From Burkholderia sp052045245 (GTDB taxonomy: Bacteria; Pseudomonadota; Gammaproteobacteria; Burkholderiales; Burkholderiaceae), in NCBI RefSeq assembly GCF_052045245.1, contig NZ_JBQEON010000021.1:1-64000 (forward strand): a stretch of 64,000 nt of DNA, given 5' to 3'. Within the stretch, counting starts at the first letter, position 1. Each line of letters begins with the position of its first letter. The notes beneath the pieces were generated by a model that ran no database searches, was not told the origin of the DNA, and saw only the letters and a program-made list of their open reading frames with translations. Below, one piece after another: positions 26,932-35,935 of the stretch. The position numbers and the translations under genes were made by a program.

Positions 26932-27624
26932 TCAGCCCGCCGCCCACTCGACCGCCGCCTGCGCGTGCAGCGCGGTCGTATCGAACACCGGCAGCGGCGA
27001 ATCGTCCGCGCCGATCAGCAGCGTGATTTCCGTGCAGCCGAGAATCACGGCCTGCGCACCGCGTTTGGCCAGTGCGTCGATGATCGCCACATAGCGCGCA
27101 CGCGACCCCGCATCGATCACGCCGTGACACAGCTCGTCGTAGATGATCCGGTGCACGTCGCCGCGGGCGGTTTCGTCGGGCACGAGCACCTCGAGGCCGA
27201 ACTTGTCGCGCAAGCGCTCCGCATAGAACGGCAATTCCATCGTGTAGCGCGTGCCGAGCAGCGCGACGCGCTCGACACCCGCGGCGCGCAGCGCGGTGCC
27301 GGTCGGATCGGCGATGTGCAGGAACGGCAGCGTCACGGCCGCCTCGATCTCGCCGTGCACGCGATGCATCGTGTTGGTCGTCAGCACGACGAGCTCGGCG
27401 CCGGCCGCTTCGAGCTGACGCGCGGCATCGGCCATCCGTTCGCCGAGCGCGGCCCAGTCCTGCGCGCGCTGCAGTGCTTCGATCTCCGCGAAATCCACCG
27501 TGACCAGCACGCTTTTCGCGTTGTGGTGCCCGCCGTGCAGCGCCTTCGAATGGCGATTGATCATCCGGTAGTACTCGGCCGACGATTCCCAGCTCATCCC
27601 GCCGATCAGTCCGATCGTCTTCAT
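26932..27624 (-). CDS. Aspartate/glutamate racemase family protein, YgeA type
   Basis: A 230-residue cofactor-independent racemase: GLIGGMSWESSAEYYRMIN at the start, TTNTMH at 82-87 and LGCTEI around Cys197. The first catalytic position is Thr83 rather than cysteine, the second is Cys197. Length and both positions match E. coli YgeA, for which a Thr83/Cys197 pair has been reported to favour L-to-D conversion of aspartate/glutamate. It is expected to supply D-amino acids; substrate remains inferred. No operon partner. Confidence 0.88.
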   Translation of the reverse strand: MKTIGLIGGMSWESSAEYYRMINRHSKALHGGHHNAKSVLVTVDFAEIEALQRAQDWAALGERMADAARQLEAAGAELVVLTTNTMHRVHGEIEAAVTLPFLHIADPTGTALRAAGVERVALLGTRYTMELPFYAERLRDKFGLEVLVPDETARGDVHRIIYDELCHGVIDAGSRARYVAIIDALAKRGAQAVILGCTEITLLIGADDSPLPVFDTTALHAQAAVEWAAG

Positions 27625-27811
27625 CCGTCACCTGTGCGTTTCGTCTGTCGTGACGGACGAGTATAGGGGCCGGCCCGTGCGCGCGGCGGTACGGTCCGCG
27701 CGAAGCGGACCGGTACGGTGCGACCGGCCAACGGCTGCCGAACGGAGCTGGCCGGGCAGCGGAGGCGGGCCCGGGCGGCCCGAGGTGTCCGACGGCGGTC
27801 GAACGCGGCAG

Positions 27812-27840
27812 TTGAAACGGGCACTGTGTTTTTGTACAGT
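27812..27840 (+). promoter_or_regulatory. dinB promoter with LexA (SOS) box
   Basis: CTGT-N8-ACAG at 27824-27839 is a perfect match to the gammaproteobacterial/betaproteobacterial LexA core. It overlaps a promoter TTGAAA (27812-27817), 17 bp, TACAGT (27835-27840), so LexA would block the -10 and spacer directly. Confidence 0.85.
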
Positions 27841-27915
27841 ATCGGCACCGTGAACCCGACCACCATTCCGCCAGCCGCTCCGGGCGCGCCGTCAACCGGT
27901 GACGCACCGCCGCGC

Positions 27916-29001
27916 ATGCGCAAGATCATCCACTGCGATTGCGACTGCTTTTACGCGTCGGTGGAGATGCGCGACGACCCGTCGCTGCGCAACCGGCCGC
28001 TCGCGGTCGGCGGCCGGCCCGACCAGCGCGGCGTGATCGCGACCTGCAACTACGAGGCGCGGCGCTACGGCGTGCATTCGGCGATGTCGTCGGCGCTGGC
28101 GATGCGCAAGTGTCCGGACCTGTTGATCCTGCCGTCCGCGATGGACAAATACCGCGCGGCGTCGCGGCAGATCATGGCGATCTATCGCGACTACACGCCC
28201 GACGTCGAGCCGCTGTCGCTCGACGAGGCGTACCTCGACGTCAGTGGTTCCGGACTGTGCCAGGGCAGCGCGACGCTGATTGCGCGGGAGATCCGCCAGC
28301 GCGTGTACGACACGGTTGGCGTGACGGTGTCGGCGGGTGTCGCGCCGAACAAGTTCATCGCGAAGATCGCGTCCGACTGGAACAAGCCCGACGGGCTGTT
28401 CGTCGTGCGCCCGCATGAAGTCGATGCGTTCGTCGCCGCGCTGCCGGTGCGCAAGCTGCACGGTGTCGGCCAGGTGACGGCCACGCGGCTCGACCGGCTC
28501 GGCATCCAGACCTGCGCGCAGTTGCGCGACTGGTCGCTGATCGACCTGCATCGCGAGTTCGGCGCGTTCGGCCGGCGGCTGTACCAGCTGGCGCGCGGGA
28601 TCGACGAGCGGCCGGTGCAGGCCGACCAGGAGCGCAAGTCGGTCAGCGTCGAGACGACCTACGTGACCGACCTGACGACGCTCGAGCAATGCGCGGACGA
28701 GATCCGCCGGCTCGTCGTCCAGCTCGATGCACGGATCGCGAGGGCGGGCGCCGCCCGGTCGATCCGCAAGCTGTACGTGAAGATCCGCTTCGCCGATTTC
28801 CGGCGCACGACGGTCGAATGCGTGACCGACGCGACCAATGCGCAGACCGCCGTCACGCTGCTCGCGAAGGGGCTGCAGCGACGCGCGCAGGCGGTGCGGC
28901 TGCTGGGTGTCGGCGTGCGCATCGACGAGGACACGGCCGAGCGTCACGGGCAGTTCTCGCTGTTCGACGACGACGCCGGCGACGACACGCCCACGCCATG
29001 A
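27916..29001 (+). CDS. dinB: DNA polymerase IV (Y-family)
   Basis: From 27916 this is a 361-residue Y-family polymerase. It opens MRKIIHCDCDCFYASVEMRD with Asp8 and has the catalytic SLDEAYLDVS, the thumb helix-hairpin-helix (LHGVGQVTATRLDRLGI) and a little-finger domain. It performs error-prone translesion synthesis during the SOS response. The 27916 start matches E. coli DinB. An in-frame GTG at 27850 would add 22 Pro/Ala/Thr-rich residues and lies about 3 nt from the predicted start site; codon bias there is weaker than in the body of the gene. Neither start has a clear Shine-Dalgarno sequence. Confidence 0.93.
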   Translation: MRKIIHCDCDCFYASVEMRDDPSLRNRPLAVGGRPDQRGVIATCNYEARRYGVHSAMSSALAMRKCPDLLILPSAMDKYRAASRQIMAIYRDYTPDVEPLSLDEAYLDVSGSGLCQGSATLIAREIRQRVYDTVGVTVSAGVAPNKFIAKIASDWNKPDGLFVVRPHEVDAFVAALPVRKLHGVGQVTATRLDRLGIQTCAQLRDWSLIDLHREFGAFGRRLYQLARGIDERPVQADQERKSVSVETTYVTDLTTLEQCADEIRRLVVQLDARIARAGAARSIRKLYVKIRFADFRRTTVECVTDATNAQTAVTLLAKGLQRRAQAVRLLGVGVRIDEDTAERHGQFSLFDDDAGDDTPTP

Positions 29002-29027
29002 AAAAAGGCACCGCCGAAGCGGTGCCT
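29001..29027 (-). terminator. Rho-independent terminator of prlC
   Basis: On the minus strand AGGCACCGC, TTCG tetraloop, GCGGTGCCT, then six T. The T tract reaches the last base of the dinB stop codon, so the signals of the two convergent genes abut. Confidence 0.85.
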
Positions 29028-29061
29028 GTCGATCCAGCCGGACGAGCCGGGCAGCGCGCGC

Positions 29062-31149
<2,088 letters not shown>

Positions 31150-31224
31150 TAAGACTCCCTGTCTGTTGCCGGATGAACCGGGGTGAAAAGGGTGAGGCGC
31201 GAGGTTGCCGCGCCCGATACCGAC

Positions 31225-31279
31225 ATTATTGGGGCGCATCGCGCGCTTTCCAATCGTTAGTTTCTAACGACGCGATTGG
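31225..31279 (-). promoter_or_regulatory. prlC promoter with overlapping palindrome
   Basis: On the minus strand TTGGAA (31253-31248), 17 bp, AATAAT (31230-31225). The same bases also resemble a heat-shock promoter: TTGGAA, 13 bp, CCCCAAT. A nested dyad covers the -35 side: CGTTAG-TTT-CTAACG at 31255-31269 inside CCAATCG (31250-31256) / CGATTGG (31273-31279). Confidence 0.6.
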
Positions 31280-31416
31280 ATCCGGCCGGCGCGGGGTCGG
31301 ATGCGGGCGAAAGGCGGTGGCACGCAGCAGGGTGACGGCGCGGCCGCAGCGGCGGCCGGCGAGACGCCGGCGCACGAATGGGCGCCGGCTGGACGGGCAG
31401 GGCGATCGGGCGGCGC

Positions 31417-32274
31417 TCAGGCGGCCGCGGCGGCGCGCTCGGCGGCTTCGATCGTGTTGATCAGCAGCATCGTGATGGTCATCGGGCCGACGCCGCCCGG
31501 CACCGGCGTGATGTAGCCGGCGACTTCCTTCACGCCGGCGAAGTCGACGTCGCCGCACAGCTTGCCCGCGTCGTCGCGGTTCATGCCGACGTCGATCACC
31601 GTCGCGCCGGGCTTCACCATGTCGGCCGTCAGGATGTTGCGCTTGCCGACCGCGGCGACCACGATGTCGGCCTGGCGCGTGTGCGCCGCGAGGTCGCGCG
31701 TCTTGCTGTGGCAGATCGTCACGGTCGCGCCGGCTTCGAGCAGCAGCATCGCCATCGGCTTGCCGACGATGTTCGAGCGACCGATCACGACCGCGTTGGC
31801 GCCTTGCAGCGGAATGTCGTGCGCTTCGAACATCTTCACCACGCCGTACGGCGTGCACGGGCGGAACAGCGGCTTGCCCGTCATCAGCGCGCCGGCGTTC
31901 GCGACGTGGAAACCGTCGACGTCCTTCTCCGGCGCGATCGCCTCGATCACCTTGTGGCTGTCGATGTGCGCGGGCAGCGGCAGCTGGACCAGGATGCCGT
32001 GGATCTTCGGGTCGCGGTTCAGTTCGTCGATGCGCGCGAGCAGGTCGGCTTCCGACAGCGTGTCCGGGTACGCATCCTTCTGCGAGAAGAAGCCGTTGTC
32101 CTCGCACGCCTTGATCTTGTTGCGCACGTAGACTTCGCTCGCCGGATTGGCGCCGACGAGGATCACCGCGAGACCGGGCTGGTGGCCGCGTGCGGTCAGG
32201 GCGGCGGCGCGTTCGGCGGCTTGCGCGCGCAAGGTCTTCGAGAGGGCGTTGCCGTCGATGAGGAGGGCTGTCAT
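31417..32274 (-). CDS. folD: Methylenetetrahydrofolate dehydrogenase / cyclohydrolase
   Basis: A 285-residue bifunctional FolD: YVRNKIKACEDNGF (catalytic Lys region), VQLPLPAHID, the NADP-binding VVIGRSNIVGKPMAMLL, and the C-terminal YITPVPGGVGPMTI. It interconverts 5,10-methylene-, methenyl- and 10-formyl-tetrahydrofolate. The start at 32274 gives MTALLIDGNALSKTLR; the frame continues 23 codons upstream without homology. No operon partner is apparent. Confidence 0.96.
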   Translation of the reverse strand: MTALLIDGNALSKTLRAQAAERAAALTARGHQPGLAVILVGANPASEVYVRNKIKACEDNGFFSQKDAYPDTLSEADLLARIDELNRDPKIHGILVQLPLPAHIDSHKVIEAIAPEKDVDGFHVANAGALMTGKPLFRPCTPYGVVKMFEAHDIPLQGANAVVIGRSNIVGKPMAMLLLEAGATVTICHSKTRDLAAHTRQADIVVAAVGKRNILTADMVKPGATVIDVGMNRDDAGKLCGDVDFAGVKEVAGYITPVPGGVGPMTITMLLINTIEAAERAAAAA

Positions 32275-32510
32275 GGTGGTGGTCCTGCCGGGAAGTTGGA
32301 ATGCGGGCGTGCGGCGTGCGAAACGCCGCAGCAAAGCACGCAATTATACCGATCGCCTGCCGTCGTCCGACAGCGAATACAAGGAAAGCGTCATGGCGGC
32401 GGTGCCGGCGCCCCGGGAGGTGGCGCCGGGCCGGGCCGCGCGAGTGGGCCGCATCGCGCGGCGCGGTGGGGCGGCCGGGCGGGCAGGTGCCCCGCGGCCG
32501 CGTGCAACGT

Positions 32511-33149
32511 TCAGGCCTGCTTCTTCGACAGCGCGAGGCGCAGCAGATCGGCGACCGTATTGACGTTGAGCTTTTCCATGATGTTCGCGCGGTGCGCTTC
32601 GACCGTCTTGATGCTGATCCCGAGATCGTCGGCGATCTGCTTGTTCAGGCGGCCGGCGATGATCCGCTCGAGCACCTGCTGCTCGCGCGCGGTCAGCTTC
32701 GACAGGCGTTCGCTCGCGGCGCGCTGTTCCTGGACGCTCTTGCTTTCGCTTCGGGCCTTGTCGAGCATCCGCTCGACGAGCTTGCGCAGCTCGGCTTCGT
32801 CGAACGGTTTCTCGATAAAGTCCATCGCTCCCTTTTTCATCGTCGACACCGCCATCGGCACGTCGCCGTGGCCCGTGACGAAGATGATCGGCAGCGCGGC
32901 GTTGTCGGCGATCAGGCGCTCCTGCAGTTCGAGGCCGCTCATGCCCGACATCCGCACGTCGAGGATCAGGCATGCGATCTGGCCGGCCTGCTGCGCCGGC
33001 TGATAGGCATCGAGGAACTGCTCGGCGCTCGAGAAGCATTGCACGCGATAGCCGTTCGCCTCCAGCAGCCAGCGCAGCGAGTCCCGTACGGCTTCGTCGT
33101 CGTCGACGACGAAGACAGTTTCCTGAGTGGTGGTGACAGGGCTATTCAT
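32511..33149 (-). CDS. fixJ: FixJ-type response regulator
   Basis: A 212-residue response regulator: receiver with acidic VVDDDEAVRDS, phospho-acceptor Asp64 (LILDVRMSG) and FIEKPFDEAEL, then a LuxR/FixJ helix-turn-helix (LTAREQQVLERI, NKQIADDLGISIKTVEAHR). About ten extra residues before the phosphorylation site (QPAQQAGQIA) displace Asp from the usual position near 54. It overlaps the upstream kinase gene by 4 bp (ATGA), so the pair is coupled. In B. dolosa and B. multivorans a FixLJ system senses oxygen and controls virulence traits; that this is its orthologue is inferred from architecture and kinase similarity. Confidence 0.85.
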   Translation of the reverse strand: MNSPVTTTQETVFVVDDDEAVRDSLRWLLEANGYRVQCFSSAEQFLDAYQPAQQAGQIACLILDVRMSGMSGLELQERLIADNAALPIIFVTGHGDVPMAVSTMKKGAMDFIEKPFDEAELRKLVERMLDKARSESKSVQEQRAASERLSKLTAREQQVLERIIAGRLNKQIADDLGISIKTVEAHRANIMEKLNVNTVADLLRLALSKKQA

Positions 33150-35662
33150 AGTTCTCCCGTAACGGTATGTGATGCCGATGCCTCGCGCCCCCCTTGGCCG
33201 AGATCAGCGGGTTCCCCAATGGGCAGGCTGCAGTGGAATGTCGCGCCGGAAATGCGGCCGTCCGGTTCGACATTGTTGACCACCCACAGACGCCCCCGAT
33301 GCGATTCGATGATCGAACGGCAGATGTTCAGCCCCATGCCCATGCCATCGGACTTGGTGCTGTAAAACGGTTCGAACAGGCGTTCGGCGGTTGCTTCGTC
33401 GACGCCCGGACCCTGGTCGATCACGCGGATGTCGACGAAACCCGCATCGATGTCGGCAACGACGCGGATCACGCCGTCCGCCGACACCGGCTTCACGTCG
33501 GCCATCGCCTCGGCCGCGTTCTTCATCAGGTTCATCAGGACCTGCTCGATCAGCACGGGGTCGACATAAATAATAGGCATTCTTGCGAGGATTTCCGTGA
33601 CGATCCGGATCCTGCGCTTCCTGGCCTCGATTTCGGCGAGCCCGACCGCGTCGGCGACGATGTCCGCGACGCGTGCCGGCTGGCGCTTCGGCTCGCTGCG
33701 CTTCACGAATTCGCGGATTCGCTTGACGATCATCCCGGCGCGCAGTGCCTGCTGCGCGGTCTTTTCCAGCGCGGGCTGCAGCGTCTCGGGCGTGCCGCGG
33801 CCGCTCTTCACGAGCGCGAGCGTGCCCGAGCAATAGTTGTTGATCGCGGCGAGCGGCTGGTTCAATTCGTGAGCAATCGACGACGCCATTTCACCCATCG
33901 TCATCAATCGGCTCGTGAACTGCAGCTTCTCTTCCTGCTGGTGCGCGAGTTCCTGCGCCTTCTTGCGGGTCGTGATGTCGGTCGCGATCTGCATCTGCGC
34001 GAGGTGGCCGTCCACCCACTGGATGTACTGGCGGCGTACCTCGAACCACTTCTGGATGCTCTCGACGTACACCTCCTGCGCATCGGCCGTGCTGCTCGTC
34101 AGCGCGGCGGCCGGCAGGCCGGCGAACGCATCGACCATGTCGATCGAGTCGGACGACGCCTGCGCGCGGTCGAAGCCGCCGCCGGACAGCTCGAGGTGGC
34201 CGTCCGGGCGGATCCCGAACAGGTGGCGGTAGTAGCGGTTCGCGAACAGCAGCTCGGCTTCGTCGGCGGCCAGCACCGACACCGCGGCGTCGAGGCTTTC
34301 GAGCACCGTCGTGAAGCGCTCGTGCGCGGCCGCGAGTTCCTCGCGTGCGCGCTTCGGTTCGGTGATGTCGGTCATCGACGACATCCAGCCGGTCTGGCGG
34401 CCCGAGCTGTCGATCAGCGGAGATACGTAGAGGCGTGCATGGAACAGCGTGCCGTTCTTGCGCCGCACGCGCAGCTCGAAGCCCGAGCTCGGCGCCTTGC
34501 CGCGCAGCGTCATGTCGAGCTGGCGCTGCATTTCCGGATACGCGTCGCGCGGCCAGTACGGGAACGGCGCGACCTTGCCGACGAGGTCGGTTTCGTCCCA
34601 GCCGGTCATCCGGCAGAACGCGGGGTTCACGTGCGTGATGCGGCCGTGCATGTCGAGCACGCGCATGCCGATCAGCACCGAGTTTTCCATCGCGCGGCGG
34701 AAGAACGCTTCCGCGTACAGCGCCTGCTGCGCCTCGAAGCGCTGGCGCGTGTGCTTCCACAGGCTCCAGAGACTCCACAGCACGAAGCACGACAGCCCGG
34801 CGACGAGCCACACGAGCGTGTTGTTGGTCAGGTTCGTGAGCTGCGGGAATGCGTACACGCGCACGGTCAGCCCCTGGCCGGGCGGATCGAGCGGCAAGTC
34901 GTAGTGGGAATCGCGCGGCAGGCGCGGGCGCGTCGACGTGGACGACAGCTCGCGGTTGTTCGCGTCGGTGATCGAGATCTTGTACTTCGACGACAGCTCC
35001 TGCGGGATGTCGTGCTTCAGGATCCCCTCGACCGAGAACACCGCGGCGATCGAGCCGAGATATTCGCGGTCGCCGCGCATCACCGGCGTCTGCAAGGTGA
35101 TGAAGCCGTTGCCGAAGTCGTCGTAGATCAGCGGCGAATAGGCCTGGCGGCGCGTGCTGCGCGCTTCGTCGTACGCGCCGCGCACGGCGTCCTGCATCTG
35201 CGCGTCGCCGGGCTTCGCGAGCCGCTGGCCGAGCAGCGGCGGGTGCACGGTCGGCCAGCGCTGCACGCCGGGCGCGGTGTACCAGTTCAGATAGAGGATT
35301 TCCGGATGCGTCTGCATCACGTCCGCGACGGCCATCTGGAATGCATTCTGGTCGAGCCGGCCGGACGCGAGATCGCGCGACAGCGCCTGCAGCTGCTCCT
35401 GCGCGCCCGTCATCGACAGGCGGATCTGCTGCTGCGCCCACGCGACGTTACGGAACAGCGTGTCTTCCTGCTGCTGCTGCTCGCGGCGATTGAGGCTCCA
35501 CAGAATCAGGCTCATCACCACGAGGAACACGAGGATCGACAGCAGCGGCGTCAGCAAATAGGAATTGGACCACCACGGTCCGTGGTGCCAGCGGGACGGC
35601 TGCGACTCCGCCGGCGGGCCCGACGGTCGCGCCGAGCGTGCGAAAAGCCGATCGGTCAACAT
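33146..35662 (-). CDS. fixL: FixL-type membrane sensor histidine kinase with PAS domains
   Basis: An 838-residue kinase. TM1 at about 33-55, an extracytoplasmic region of about 220 residues, TM2 at about 282-304, two PAS domains (about 320-445 and 450-565), and a kinase core closely like Rhizobium FixL (MGEMASSIAHELNQPLAAINNY, phospho-acceptor His598; then NLMKNAAEAM and GMGMGLNICRSII). No heme-ligand histidine could be confidently located in either PAS domain. No Shine-Dalgarno sequence lies before the ATG. A TACAAT (35674-35669) ends exactly at the spacing that puts the transcription start on the A of the ATG, so a leaderless message is predicted. Confidence 0.85.
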   Translation of the reverse strand: MLTDRLFARSARPSGPPAESQPSRWHHGPWWSNSYLLTPLLSILVFLVVMSLILWSLNRREQQQQEDTLFRNVAWAQQQIRLSMTGAQEQLQALSRDLASGRLDQNAFQMAVADVMQTHPEILYLNWYTAPGVQRWPTVHPPLLGQRLAKPGDAQMQDAVRGAYDEARSTRRQAYSPLIYDDFGNGFITLQTPVMRGDREYLGSIAAVFSVEGILKHDIPQELSSKYKISITDANNRELSSTSTRPRLPRDSHYDLPLDPPGQGLTVRVYAFPQLTNLTNNTLVWLVAGLSCFVLWSLWSLWKHTRQRFEAQQALYAEAFFRRAMENSVLIGMRVLDMHGRITHVNPAFCRMTGWDETDLVGKVAPFPYWPRDAYPEMQRQLDMTLRGKAPSSGFELRVRRKNGTLFHARLYVSPLIDSSGRQTGWMSSMTDITEPKRAREELAAAHERFTTVLESLDAAVSVLAADEAELLFANRYYRHLFGIRPDGHLELSGGGFDRAQASSDSIDMVDAFAGLPAAALTSSTADAQEVYVESIQKWFEVRRQYIQWVDGHLAQMQIATDITTRKKAQELAHQQEEKLQFTSRLMTMGEMASSIAHELNQPLAAINNYCSGTLALVKSGRGTPETLQPALEKTAQQALRAGMIVKRIREFVKRSEPKRQPARVADIVADAVGLAEIEARKRRIRIVTEILARMPIIYVDPVLIEQVLMNLMKNAAEAMADVKPVSADGVIRVVADIDAGFVDIRVIDQGPGVDEATAERLFEPFYSTKSDGMGMGLNICRSIIESHRGRLWVVNNVEPDGRISGATFHCSLPIGEPADLGQGGREASASHTVTGEL

Positions 35663-35756
35663 GGCAGGATTGTAGCGCAGCGCAATACATGGAAAACCTA
35701 TACCGGATATGTTGAACGGAAACGGATTTGTCTTCGCGGCGCGTGCCGCGGAGGCC

Positions 35757-35811
35757 CGGAATATGGGTGCGGCGCAGCAATATTCCGTATTATGAGAAAA
35801 GATCTCATAAT
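35757..35811. promoter_or_regulatory. Two inverted repeats between fixL and aceE
   Basis: CGGAATAT (35757-35764) is repeated inverted as ATATTCCG (35780-35787), and 2 bp further ATTATGAGA (35789-35797) is repeated inverted as TCTCATAAT (35803-35811). Both are AT-rich islands upstream of the aceE promoter, suggesting operators for one or two regulators. They do not match the E. coli PdhR site. Confidence 0.55.
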
Positions 35812-35823
35812 TTGAAAATTCTG

Positions 35824-35853
35824 TTGCGCGTGGCCGTCCACGCTCATTACAAT
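35824..35853 (+). promoter_or_regulatory. Candidate aceE promoter
   Basis: TTGCGC (35824-35829), 18 bp, TACAAT (35848-35853), predicted start about 35860, giving a leader of about 75 nt. The -35 is a weak match. Confidence 0.5.
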
Positions 35854-35935
35854 CCGTCGGAGCTTGCCCGCAGCCGGCCGCGTCGCGTCGTCTGCACCAG
35901 AGCGATCCTCACATTCCAGGACCCAGGAGACGAGA

